64,000 nt of DNA from DATARR01 sp036376245 (GTDB lineage: Bacteria; Acidobacteriota; Thermoanaerobaculia; Multivoradales; UBA5704), in contig DASVAS010000069.1 in NCBI GenBank assembly GCA_036376245.1, positions 62,001 through 126,000 on the forward strand. Reading direction: 5' to 3'. Under the pieces are notes generated by a model. It was not told the origin of the DNA, ran no database searches, and saw only the letters and a list, made by a program, of their open reading frames with translations. The number at the start of each line of letters is the position of its first letter. The first letter of the stretch is position 1. This document shows, in pieces, positions 7,778 through 15,779 of the stretch. A program made the position numbers and the translations under genes.

Positions 7778-8583
7778 GTCTCGCCCTTCTTGCGGGGAAG
7801 GAGATCGGCCACGTCACGTCCGGTGCGGTGCCGGAAGGCCTCGGCCAGGTCCGCCGCCCCGCCGCCGTCCAGGGCGAGGAGGTCCCGCGGAGACCCGGCG
7901 GCGATCAAGGTGCCGCGGTCGAGGATGGCGACGATGGCGGCATGGCGCTCCGCCGCCGCCAGATCGTGGGTGACGATGGCCACCGACCGGCCGCGCTCCG
8001 CCCGCGCCGCCAGGTCCGCCCACAGGAGCCGGCGCCCTTCCGGATCGAGGCCGGCGGTGGGCTCGTCGAGCAGCAGGAGCTCGGGGTCGTGGATCATTCC
8101 GGCGGCCAGGTGCAGCCGGCGGCGCAGACCTCCCGACCAGGCGCCGACCTGCCGCGCCAGATGCGAGGCGACGCCGAAGCTCTCCGCGAGCTCCTCCACC
8201 CGCCGCCGGCGGCCCTGGCGCCGCACGCCGTACAGCGCCGCCGCCAGGGACAGGATCTCGCCTCCGGTCATCTCCGGATCGAGGGCCGGATCTTGCGAGA
8301 TGTAGCTCGACCGCCGGCGCAGGGCGCGGCGGGTGCCGGGGTCGCTCGCCGCCGGCCTCCCGATCCCGAGCACCTCGACCTCGCCGGCGCTCGGTTCGAG
8401 AATGCCGGCGAGGATGCGCAGCAGGGTCGTCTTGCCGGAGCCGTTGGCCCCCACCAGGGCCGTGATCCCGCCGCGCGGCAGCTCGAGGTCGACGCCGGCG
8501 AGGGCCGCCGCCCCGCCGAACCGGTGGCCGACGCCCCGCGCCCGCGCGGCCGGGCCGGATGCGGCGGGCTCGTCAATCGACAT
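7774..8583 (-). CDS. ABC transporter ATP-binding protein (ABC-2 partner)
   Basis: A 269-residue single-domain ABC ATPase. Walker A GANGSGKTT (~45-53), a Q-loop glutamine in ISQDP (~95), signature WSGGLRRRL (~148), Walker B LLLLDEPTAGLDP (~170) and the switch His in VTHDL are all intact. It belongs to the CcmA/DrrA-like group that partners ABC-2 permeases and is coupled to the permease at 7007-7777. Its start overlaps the end of mosA by 11 bases, placing it in the same transcript as the storage protein genes. Confidence 0.9.
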   Translation of the reverse strand: MSIDEPAASGPAARARGVGHRFGGAAALAGVDLELPRGGITALVGANGSGKTTLLRILAGILEPSAGEVEVLGIGRPAASDPGTRRALRRRSSYISQDPALDPEMTGGEILSLAAALYGVRRQGRRRRVEELAESFGVASHLARQVGAWSGGLRRRLHLAAGMIHDPELLLLDEPTAGLDPEGRRLLWADLAARAERGRSVAIVTHDLAAAERHAAIVAILDRGTLIAAGSPRDLLALDGGGAADLAEAFRHRTGRDVADLLPRKKGET

Positions 8584-9406
8584 GGACGATGGTGCCGACG
8601 TGCTCGCCGTCGAGCGCCGGCGCCAGCAGCTCCGGTTTGAGGCCGTTGATGATCTGGAACCGCTTGACCAGGCGCGCCCGCTCCAGCAGGTCGAGCAGGA
8701 TCTCGTCGAACGGCAGGGTCGGCAGCCGGCGGGCCCTGAGCTCGGCGACGCTGGTCTCCCGGATCAGGTTGGCCGACGGATTCAGCTTGGGGTCGGCGTC
8801 GTAGAGGCCGTCGACGTCCTTGACCAGGGTGAAGGTCTTGCAGCCGAAGCACTCGGCGGTCAAATAGCTGCCGGCGTCGGTGCGGTGGGGCGGGATGCGG
8901 CCGATCTTCGGCGGATGCTCCCAGATCGAATACGGCGGGTCGCCGTTGAAGATCACCCCCGGCGCGCCCTTGACGAAGAAGGGCAGCAGGTGGCCGAAGA
9001 TCTCGGGCGGGATCGCCACCACGCCGTGGGAAGCGAGCAGCGTCCCCAGGATGTGAGCGTTGCCGAGAGCGTCGGCGATGGCGAGCTGGGCGAGGACCCC
9101 GGTCGGCAGCCCGAGGTCGAGGCCGATCGAGAACACGTGACGGCTGCGCACGCCGCCGCCGGTGCCGATGATCAGGGTGCGGCTGGCCAGGGCCTTGCCC
9201 AGGGCATCGGCGAGCGGGAACAGCGCCTCGCGGCCGCGGTCGATGATCGAGCGCCCGCCGACCTTGAGCACGCGGGCCTCGGGAAGCATCCGCACGAGGG
9301 GCCCGTGCTCGTCGGTGGCGGCGACCACGTCCTTGTCGAGCAGGCTCTCGCGCATCAGCAGGGATTTGACGTGGTGGCGTCCGTCTCCGGGAAAAAGCTC
9401 TTTCAT
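8573..9406 (-). CDS. mosA: Molybdenum storage protein subunit alpha
   Basis: A 277-residue amino-acid-kinase-fold protein resembling the alpha subunit of the Azotobacter molybdenum storage protein. Matching features are V-K-x-GGR-x-x-DRG near residue 55, G-T-GGG-x-R-x-RHVFSIGLDLGLPTG, R-I-PPHRTDAGS, ETSVAEL, and the ending INGL-x-P...L-x-GEHVGTI. MoSto is an alpha3-beta3 cage that uses ATP to build polyoxomolybdate clusters in the cytoplasm. The ATG at 9406 is chosen because GGAGG lies 5 bases upstream; the ATG at 9421 has no such site. It follows mosB with an 11-base gap. Confidence 0.85.
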   Translation of the reverse strand: MKELFPGDGRHHVKSLLMRESLLDKDVVAATDEHGPLVRMLPEARVLKVGGRSIIDRGREALFPLADALGKALASRTLIIGTGGGVRSRHVFSIGLDLGLPTGVLAQLAIADALGNAHILGTLLASHGVVAIPPEIFGHLLPFFVKGAPGVIFNGDPPYSIWEHPPKIGRIPPHRTDAGSYLTAECFGCKTFTLVKDVDGLYDADPKLNPSANLIRETSVAELRARRLPTLPFDEILLDLLERARLVKRFQIINGLKPELLAPALDGEHVGTIVHVD

Positions 9407-9417
9407 TTCGTCCTCCC

Positions 9418-10242
9418 TCAATCCGCCGTGATGAGCGACCCCACGTCCTCGCCATTGAGGGCGCGGGTCAGGTTGCCCGGAACCAGGCCGTTGATCACCC
9501 GGATCGAGCGCCGGTGCTGGGCGTTCTCCATCAGATCCAGCACGGGGTGCTCCACCACGACGTCCTGGAGGTCCATCGCCTTGAGCTCGGCGACGGTGAT
9601 CTTCGGAATGAGCTTCGCGTGCTTGTCCTTCTTCGGATCGGCGGTGTAGAGGCCGTCCTCGTCCTTGACGTAGATCATCGACCGCGCCCCGAAGACCTCG
9701 CTCACCAGGTAGGCGCCGGTGTCGGTGCGGTGGGGAGGGAGGCGTCCCACCAGGGGGTTCTCCTGCCAGAAGGTGTAGGGGGGCATGCCGAAGAAGATCG
9801 CCGCGCGGCGCTCGACGAGGTAGAGCGGCAACTGCGGGAACTGGACCGGCTCGATGAACGGGATGCCGTGTTTGGCGAGCAGGTAGTGGATCATGCGGGC
9901 GTTCTGCATCGCCACGTAGGTGCCGAGGACGCTCATCACCCCGGTCGGCAGGCCGAGGTCCAGGGCCACGCTGTAGGCCTGGCGCGCCCGGGTGCCGGCG
10001 CCGGTGCCGATGAGGATCTGGTGGCGCGGGAGGTTTTCGACGATCTCCTCGAGCAGCGGGAACACCGCCTTGCGGCCCCGGTCGATGAGGCTCTGGCCGC
10101 CGATCTTCACCACGTTGACCTCGGGCAGGATCTGCTCCACCGGGCCGGCCGTCTGCCGGAGGAGCTCGGGGTCGGTCAGAGACCCTGCGACCAGGTTTCG
10201 GCCCAGCTCGCTCAGGAGCTCGCCTTGCGGTAAGTCTGTCAT
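9418..10242 (-). CDS. mosB: Molybdenum storage protein subunit beta
   Basis: A 274-residue paralogue of the next gene, closest by eye to the MoSto beta subunit: V-K-IGGQS-x-IDRGR, LIGTGAGTRAR, GMPPY-x-x-W, PPHRTDTGAYL, VKDEDGLYTADPK, and NGLVPGNLTRAL-x-GE-x-VG near the C terminus. Length matches the ~270 residues usual for the family. The start at 10242 forms an ATGA overlap with the methyltransferase stop and has AGGAG just upstream. Having both subunits argues for a working hetero-oligomeric store rather than a generic uridylate kinase. Confidence 0.85.
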   Translation of the reverse strand: MTDLPQGELLSELGRNLVAGSLTDPELLRQTAGPVEQILPEVNVVKIGGQSLIDRGRKAVFPLLEEIVENLPRHQILIGTGAGTRARQAYSVALDLGLPTGVMSVLGTYVAMQNARMIHYLLAKHGIPFIEPVQFPQLPLYLVERRAAIFFGMPPYTFWQENPLVGRLPPHRTDTGAYLVSEVFGARSMIYVKDEDGLYTADPKKDKHAKLIPKITVAELKAMDLQDVVVEHPVLDLMENAQHRRSIRVINGLVPGNLTRALNGEDVGSLITAD

Positions 10243-11078
10243 TCCTTCTCCTCTCCTATGGTCCTCTTGGAAAATTCCGGCAAGCGGACCGCGGTGAGCT
10301 CGTAGCGCTCGGTCGCGTCGCGCGCGACGTCGAGGCTGCCGTAGCGTTCCCGGATCCAGCTTTCCAATTCGTGTAGCACACTGTCCTGGACCTCCGGCGT
10401 CACCGCCCTGCCGCCCAGCCCCGACTTGGCGCGCCAGGCGGCGAGGGCGTCGCCGGCGCGATGGACGACGGTCCAGGAGGCCGCCGTCCGCACCGGCAGC
10501 ACCTCGCCGCCGCGCTCCGCCAGGGCGCCGGCGAGCCGGCCTTGCGCATCGCCGGCGCGCCGCGCTTCGACCCCATGCTCGGCGAGGAGCCGCCGCATCT
10601 CCCGGCGCAGGACGGCGCGCAGGCTGTCGGGCTCGCTGCGGACGCCCCCGAAAACGGCCAGGGCACCCGCGGGGCTCGCCACCCGCAACGTCTCCTCCAC
10701 CAGCACGGCGGGCGGCAGCAGGTGCGCCGCCCGCGAGCTGAACACCAGCTTCACCCGGCCGCTCGCGATCGGCCACGGCACGCCGCCGTCCGCCCGCACC
10801 AGAGCGCCATGGGCGCGGGCGCCGAGCTTGCGGCGGAAGACGGCGAGCATCGGACCCGAGACGTCGATCCCCAGGTAGCGGGACCGCCCGCCGGCCAGGT
10901 GCTCGCCGATCTGGCCGGTGCCGGCGCCCAGGTCGAGGATCACGCCGTCCCCCGCCGGAGCGAGCTCCGCCAACGCCGCGGCCACGCGCTGGGCGACGCC
11001 CGCGGGCAGACCGGCCCGCAGATCGAAGTCCGGGGCCTGGCCGTCGAAAGAGACCGTCGAGGGAGAAGGTGTCGGCAT
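10239..11078 (-). CDS. Class I SAM-dependent methyltransferase
   Basis: A 279-residue Rossmann-type methyltransferase. Motif I is DLGAGTGQIGEHL (~45-57), followed by the acidic ribose-binding residue in YLGIDVSGPML and a motif IV region around VKLVFSSRAAHLLPP. The substrate is unknown; the C-terminal half (EVQDSVLHELESWIRERYG) resembles methyltransferases of the UbiE/Methyltransf_11 group. It sits between modC and mosB, 4 bases from each side or overlapping, so it is co-transcribed with molybdate genes although no methylation step is known in molybdate storage. Confidence 0.8.
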   Translation of the reverse strand: MPTPSPSTVSFDGQAPDFDLRAGLPAGVAQRVAAALAELAPAGDGVILDLGAGTGQIGEHLAGGRSRYLGIDVSGPMLAVFRRKLGARAHGALVRADGGVPWPIASGRVKLVFSSRAAHLLPPAVLVEETLRVASPAGALAVFGGVRSEPDSLRAVLRREMRRLLAEHGVEARRAGDAQGRLAGALAERGGEVLPVRTAASWTVVHRAGDALAAWRAKSGLGGRAVTPEVQDSVLHELESWIRERYGSLDVARDATERYELTAVRLPEFSKRTIGEEKE

Positions 11079-11082
11079 CTCG

Positions 11083-12150
<1,068 letters not shown>

Positions 12151-12172
12151 GCGGAGGTCGAAGACGAGCGCG

Positions 12173-12859
12173 TCACCGGATGTGGAGGGGCAGGGTGCGG
12201 TTGACGGTGTAGACCACGGCCAGGACCACGAACGAGAAGACGAGGAGAAGGGCCGCGAGAGCGTGGGCGTCTGCATAGCGTAGGGTCTCCACGTGTTCGT
12301 AGATGGCGATCGAGATCACCCGCGTCTTGCCCGGGATGTTGCCGCCCACCATGAGCACGACGCCGAACTCGCCCAGCGTGTGGGCGAAAGTCAGCACCAC
12401 GGCGGTGAGGAAGCCGCGCAGCGACAGCGGCACCACGACGGTGAAGAAGGAGTCGAGAGGCCTGGCGCGGAGCGTGGCCGCCGCCTCGATCGGCGTGCGG
12501 CCGACGGCCTCGAACGCGCTCTGCAGCGGCTGCACCATGAACGGCAGCGAGTAGAGGACCGAGGCGACGAGCAGCCCGGCGAACGAGAACGTCAGCGTGC
12601 TGTCGGTCAGCCGCAACCAGAGGCCTCCCAGCGGCGTCCGCGGCCCCAGGAGGATCAGCAGGTAGAAGCCTAGCACCGTCGGCGGCAGCACGAGAGGCAG
12701 CGCGATGACCGCTTCGAAGGCCGGCCGGAAGCGGGACCTCGTCCGCACCAGCCACCAGGCGATCGGCGTCCCGACGAGCAGGAGGATGCCGGTCGCCGTG
12801 GCGGCCAGGCGCAGGGTCAGCCAGAGGGGACCCAGATCCGGGAAGCTCGACGCCTCCAT
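12173..12859 (-). CDS. modB: Molybdate ABC transporter permease ModB
   Basis: A 228-residue inner-membrane permease with about five helices. It carries the ABC permease EAA-like loop (EAAATLRARPLDSFFTVVVPLSLRG), the ModB-typical PLVLPPTVLGFYLL near residue 55 and HTLGEFGVVLMVGGNIPGKT around 165. Two bases separate its ATG from the modA stop, so it is coupled to modA. Length matches ModB proteins. Confidence 0.92.
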   Translation of the reverse strand: MEASSFPDLGPLWLTLRLAATATGILLLVGTPIAWWLVRTRSRFRPAFEAVIALPLVLPPTVLGFYLLILLGPRTPLGGLWLRLTDSTLTFSFAGLLVASVLYSLPFMVQPLQSAFEAVGRTPIEAAATLRARPLDSFFTVVVPLSLRGFLTAVVLTFAHTLGEFGVVLMVGGNIPGKTRVISIAIYEHVETLRYADAHALAALLLVFSFVVLAVVYTVNRTLPLHIR

Positions 12860-12861
12860 CG

Positions 12862-13659
12862 TCACCCGACGCGGTAACCGTAGCTCTCGATGAGAGCCTT
12901 GGCCCTGGCGCCGCGCAGGAACTCGAGGAAGCCGCGCGCCGCCTTGTTGGAGGCGGCGCGCGCCAGGAGGACCGCGTCCTGCCGCAGCGGTTCGTAGAGG
13001 TGGCTGGGGACGTCCCAGCGGCTGCCCTTGGTCTCGTTGCGCGGGCTGAGCACGGAGGAGAGCGCGACGAAGCCGAGCTCCGCGTTGCCGGAGGCGACCA
13101 TGGCATGGGCCTGGCCGATCGTCTCGCCCTTCACGATGCGGTCCTTGAAGCGCTCCCAGAGGCCGAGCTTCTCCAGCGCCTGCCTGGCGGCCGCCCCGTA
13201 GGGCGCCAGCTCGGGATTGGCGATCGCCAGCCGGCGGAAATTCCCCTGCCGCAGCGTCGCCGCGCCATCGCTGCCGACGCGGCCGGGCTCGGGGCTCCAC
13301 AGCGTCAGGCGCCCGGTGGCATAGGTGAAGCGCGACCCGGCCACCGCCCGGCCTTCCTTCTCCAACCGCGCGGCAGTCTCCTGGTCGGCGGAGAGGAAGA
13401 CGTCGAACGGCGCGCCGTTGGCGATCTGGGCGTAGAGCTTGCCGGTCGACCCGGCGACGAAGGTCAGCGTATGCCCGCTCTCGCGCTCGAAATCCTTGGC
13501 GAGGCGCTCCGCGACCTCCGAGAAGTTCGCGGCGACGGCCACGATGGCTTCCTCGGCGGCGGCCGGTCCGGTCAAGAAGAGGCCGGGGAGCAACGAGAGA
13601 AGGAGCAGCCTCCACAGAAGGCCGGGCCTCTTTCCAGCAGGTTGCTCAGTCATGGGCAC
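12862..13659 (-). CDS. modA: Molybdate-binding periplasmic protein ModA
   Basis: A 265-residue periplasmic solute-binding protein with a signal peptide (positive start, then LLLLSLLPGLFLTGPAAAEE). The mature chain begins with VAVAANFSEVAERLAKDF, and has FVAGSTGKLYAQI, GAPFDVFLSADQE and the GNAELGFVALS block, all typical of ModA. It captures molybdate or tungstate for ModBC and is first in a nine-gene minus-strand run. The ~150 bases upstream, shared with a divergent VOC gene, must hold the promoter; I could not recognise a ModE box or Moco riboswitch there. Confidence 0.92.
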   Translation of the reverse strand: MPMTEQPAGKRPGLLWRLLLLSLLPGLFLTGPAAAEEAIVAVAANFSEVAERLAKDFERESGHTLTFVAGSTGKLYAQIANGAPFDVFLSADQETAARLEKEGRAVAGSRFTYATGRLTLWSPEPGRVGSDGAATLRQGNFRRLAIANPELAPYGAAARQALEKLGLWERFKDRIVKGETIGQAHAMVASGNAELGFVALSSVLSPRNETKGSRWDVPSHLYEPLRQDAVLLARAASNKAARGFLEFLRGARAKALIESYGYRVG

Positions 13660-13809
13660 CCTTTCTCAGCAGGTATGTGTGGAGTCAGGAGCTCGCCGGC
13701 GGACACGTCGACCCGGACCCTAGGCCATCATCCATGAAGAGAGCTTCTCTACTCAGATGTGCAGGCGGCCAGGGAAACGGGGACAACGATCGGAGTAGAC
13801 TGGGGAGCC

Positions 13810-14244
13810 ATGTTCAAGGTCCTCCAGATCGACCACGTCGAGCTGTTCGTCCCCGACCGCCGCGAGGCCGCCCGCTGGTACGAGGAGACGCTGGGGCTGG
13901 CCGTCCTGCGCGAGCATGAGCATTGGGCGGAGGACCCCGGCGGGCCGCTGATGATCTCCAGCGACGGCGGCGGCACCATGCTGGCCCTGTTCACGGGCGA
14001 CCCCCGGGGCGGCCGGCCCACCGCGGGCTTCCACCGCGTCGCCTTCCGCGTCGATGGCCCCGGCTTTCTAAGGTTCCAGGAGCACGCGCGGGACCACCCC
14101 GTCCGCGACGAAGCCGGGGGTGAGGTGCGGAATCTCCAGCCCCGCGACCACGGCAAGGCGTTCTCGTTCTACTTCTGCGATCCCTGGGGTCACCGGCTGG
14201 AGGTGACCACGTACGACGAGGGGTACGTGAGAGAAAGGACCTAA
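13810..14244 (+). CDS. VOC/glyoxalase superfamily protein
   Basis: A 144-residue vicinal-oxygen-chelate protein. It has the paired beta-alpha-beta-beta-beta modules: IDHVELFVPDRREAARWYEETLGL at the start and FHRVAFRV, then FYFCDPWGHRLEVTTYD at the end. Metal-ligand candidates are the His in IDHVEL, the His in GFHRV and the Glu in RLEVTT. Members include glyoxalase I, dioxygenases and resistance proteins; substrate is unknown. The ATG at 13810 has GGGGAG just upstream. Its stop codon lies inside a 9-nt-unit hairpin repeat. It is transcribed divergently from modA. Confidence 0.8.
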   Translation: MFKVLQIDHVELFVPDRREAARWYEETLGLAVLREHEHWAEDPGGPLMISSDGGGTMLALFTGDPRGGRPTAGFHRVAFRVDGPGFLRFQEHARDHPVRDEAGGEVRNLQPRDHGKAFSFYFCDPWGHRLEVTTYDEGYVRERT

Positions 14245-14331
14245 GGGACCTAAAGGACATAAACGACCTAAAGGACAGGAACTTTGTCGTCCTTTAGGTC
14301 CTTTATGTCCTTTAGGTCCCTTAGGTCCTTT
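14234..14331. repeat. 43-bp near-perfect inverted repeat of 9-nt units
   Basis: The left arm 14234-14276 and right arm 14289-14331 pair with one mismatch over 43 bases, with a 12-base loop. Each arm is built from 9-base units of the type AAAGGACCT. It lies at the junction of two convergent genes and contains both stop codons, so it could act as a bidirectional terminator. A second element of the same design is at 26519-26603. Confidence 0.85.
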
Positions 14332-15182
14332 ATGTCCTTCTTCCCGAGATCCAGCGTCCGCGTGGGGAACGGAATCGTGATCCCCGCCTCGTCGAACGCC
14401 TTCTTGATGCGCTCGATCGCCTCGCTCTGGGCGGCGAGGAAGTCGGGCTGGCGGGCGAACTTGATCCAGAAGCGCACCACGAAGTCGATGGCGCTCTCGC
14501 CGAACTCCTCGTAGAAGAATTCGACCTCCTTGTCCGGCATGCGGGTCGAGACCTCCTCGACGGCCCGCAGGGCGGCGCGCCGGGCCTTCTCCAGGTCGTC
14601 GCCGTAGGAGACCCCCAGCCGCAGGTCGACCCGCCGCTCGCCGGTGGCGCTGTAGTTCTGGATCGGGTTCTCGAAGACCTGCTTGTTGGGGATCAGCACG
14701 ACCTGCCCCTGCTGGGTGCGAAGCTCCGTCCAGCGCAGGTGGATGCGCTTGACGACGCCGAAGAAGTCCTTGGTCTCGATGATGTGCCCGGGGCGGAAGG
14801 GGCGCTGCACCGAGAGGTAGATGCCGGCCATGATGTTGGCCGCGATGTCCTGGAAGGCGAGGCCCAGGGCCAGGGTGACGATGCCCGCCCCGGCGAGGAG
14901 GGACGCGACCGTCTTCTGAAGCCCCAGGATCCCCAGGGCCACGAACGTCCCGATGGCGATCAGGAGGAGGAAGACCGAGCTCGCGAGGATGCGGTTGACC
15001 TGCTCGCTGTGGGAGACCCGCCGCAGGAGGCGCAGCAGGATGTTCCTCACCAGCTTGGCGGCAAGCCAGAAGCCGACCAGGACCACCAGGGCGACGAGCA
15101 GGTTGGGAAGGAGCAGAACGAAACCCCTCGCCCAGCCCATCACCTTGCCGCTCAGGAGCTCCCAGGCTTTCCCCAACCCCAT
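14268..15182 (-). CDS. mscS: Small-conductance mechanosensitive channel (MscS family)
   Basis: A 304-residue MscS-type channel. There are three N-terminal membrane helices, the pore-lining TM3 with GLQKTVASLLAGAGIVTLALGLA (~88-110), the FQDIAANIMAGI hinge and the beta-domain region RPFRPGHII. The cytoplasmic vestibule follows (IPNKQVFENPIQNY). It opens on hypo-osmotic membrane tension. The last ~20 residues are a lysine/aspartate tail with DLRDLKD and DLKD units, and are the translation of the hairpin repeat arm. This tail looks like an added extension, since the family body ends at TRTLDLG. Confidence 0.9.
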   Translation of the reverse strand: MGLGKAWELLSGKVMGWARGFVLLLPNLLVALVVLVGFWLAAKLVRNILLRLLRRVSHSEQVNRILASSVFLLLIAIGTFVALGILGLQKTVASLLAGAGIVTLALGLAFQDIAANIMAGIYLSVQRPFRPGHIIETKDFFGVVKRIHLRWTELRTQQGQVVLIPNKQVFENPIQNYSATGERRVDLRLGVSYGDDLEKARRAALRAVEEVSTRMPDKEVEFFYEEFGESAIDFVVRFWIKFARQPDFLAAQSEAIERIKKAFDEAGITIPFPTRTLDLGKKDIKDLRDLKDIKDLKDDKVPVL

Positions 15183-15191
15183 GGTCGGAGA

Positions 15192-15779
15192 TTAACGCAA
15201 ACCTTGCGCCAGCCTCGCCTCCAGCCCCGCCTTCACCCCGGGCCATTCCTCCGCGAGGATGCTGTACATCGCCGTGTCGCGGATATAGCCGTTGGAGCGC
15301 ATCTGGTAGCGGCGGAGCACGCCTTCGCGCTGGGCGCCCAGCTTCTCGATGGCCCGCTGGCTGTGCAGGTTCCGGGAGTCGGTCTTGAACTGCACGCGGA
15401 CCGCGCCCAGATCCTCGAAGGCGTGGCGGAGGAGCAGGTACTTGCTCTCCGGGTTCACCCGCGTGCCCTGGTGGGCCTTGCCGATCCAGGTGCGGCCGAT
15501 CTCCAGCCCCAGGTGCGCGGGGCGGATCTCCAGATAGCCGGTCATCCCCACGGCCTCCCCCGTCGACTTCAGGAAGATCGTGTAACCGAGCGTGGCGGGC
15601 AGCTCCATGGAGTGCCGCACCCAGTCCTCGAAGGCCGCGAGCGTCTCGTCCCGCGGCGATTCGAGGGTGTACTGGAAGACCTCCGGCCCGGCCTTGGGCC
15701 AGAGGAGCGGCGCGTGCTCGGGCGCCAGAGGCTCCAGGAAGATCGTGGAGCCTTCAAGGCGGACGGGCTCGACCTTCAC
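15192..15779 (-). CDS. GNAT-family N-acetyltransferase (RimJ/RimL-like)
   Basis: A 195-residue acetyltransferase of the RimJ/RimL type (Acetyltransf_3). It has the motif A region (NPESKYLLLRHAFEDLGAVRVQFKTDSRNLHSQRAIEKLGAQREGVLRR), where N-x-x-S-x-x-A-I-E-K-LG is diagnostic. It probably acetylates a protein N terminus or small amine using acetyl-CoA. The GTG at 15779 overlaps the TGA of the DUF885 gene (GTGA), so the two are coupled. Confidence 0.85.
   Translation of the reverse strand: MKVEPVRLEGSTIFLEPLAPEHAPLLWPKAGPEVFQYTLESPRDETLAAFEDWVRHSMELPATLGYTIFLKSTGEAVGMTGYLEIRPAHLGLEIGRTWIGKAHQGTRVNPESKYLLLRHAFEDLGAVRVQFKTDSRNLHSQRAIEKLGAQREGVLRRYQMRSNGYIRDTAMYSILAEEWPGVKAGLEARLAQGLR

Noticed and set aside
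8573..10242. Two UMP kinase (pyrH) paralogues
   Set aside because: The paired genes, the PPHRTD(A/T)G block and the ending NGL-x-P...GE-x-VG fit molybdenum storage protein, and the context is modABC.
13660..13809. Molybdenum cofactor riboswitch or ModE operator before modA
   Set aside because: I could not match the known consensus of either. An Infernal search with the Moco RNA model would settle it.
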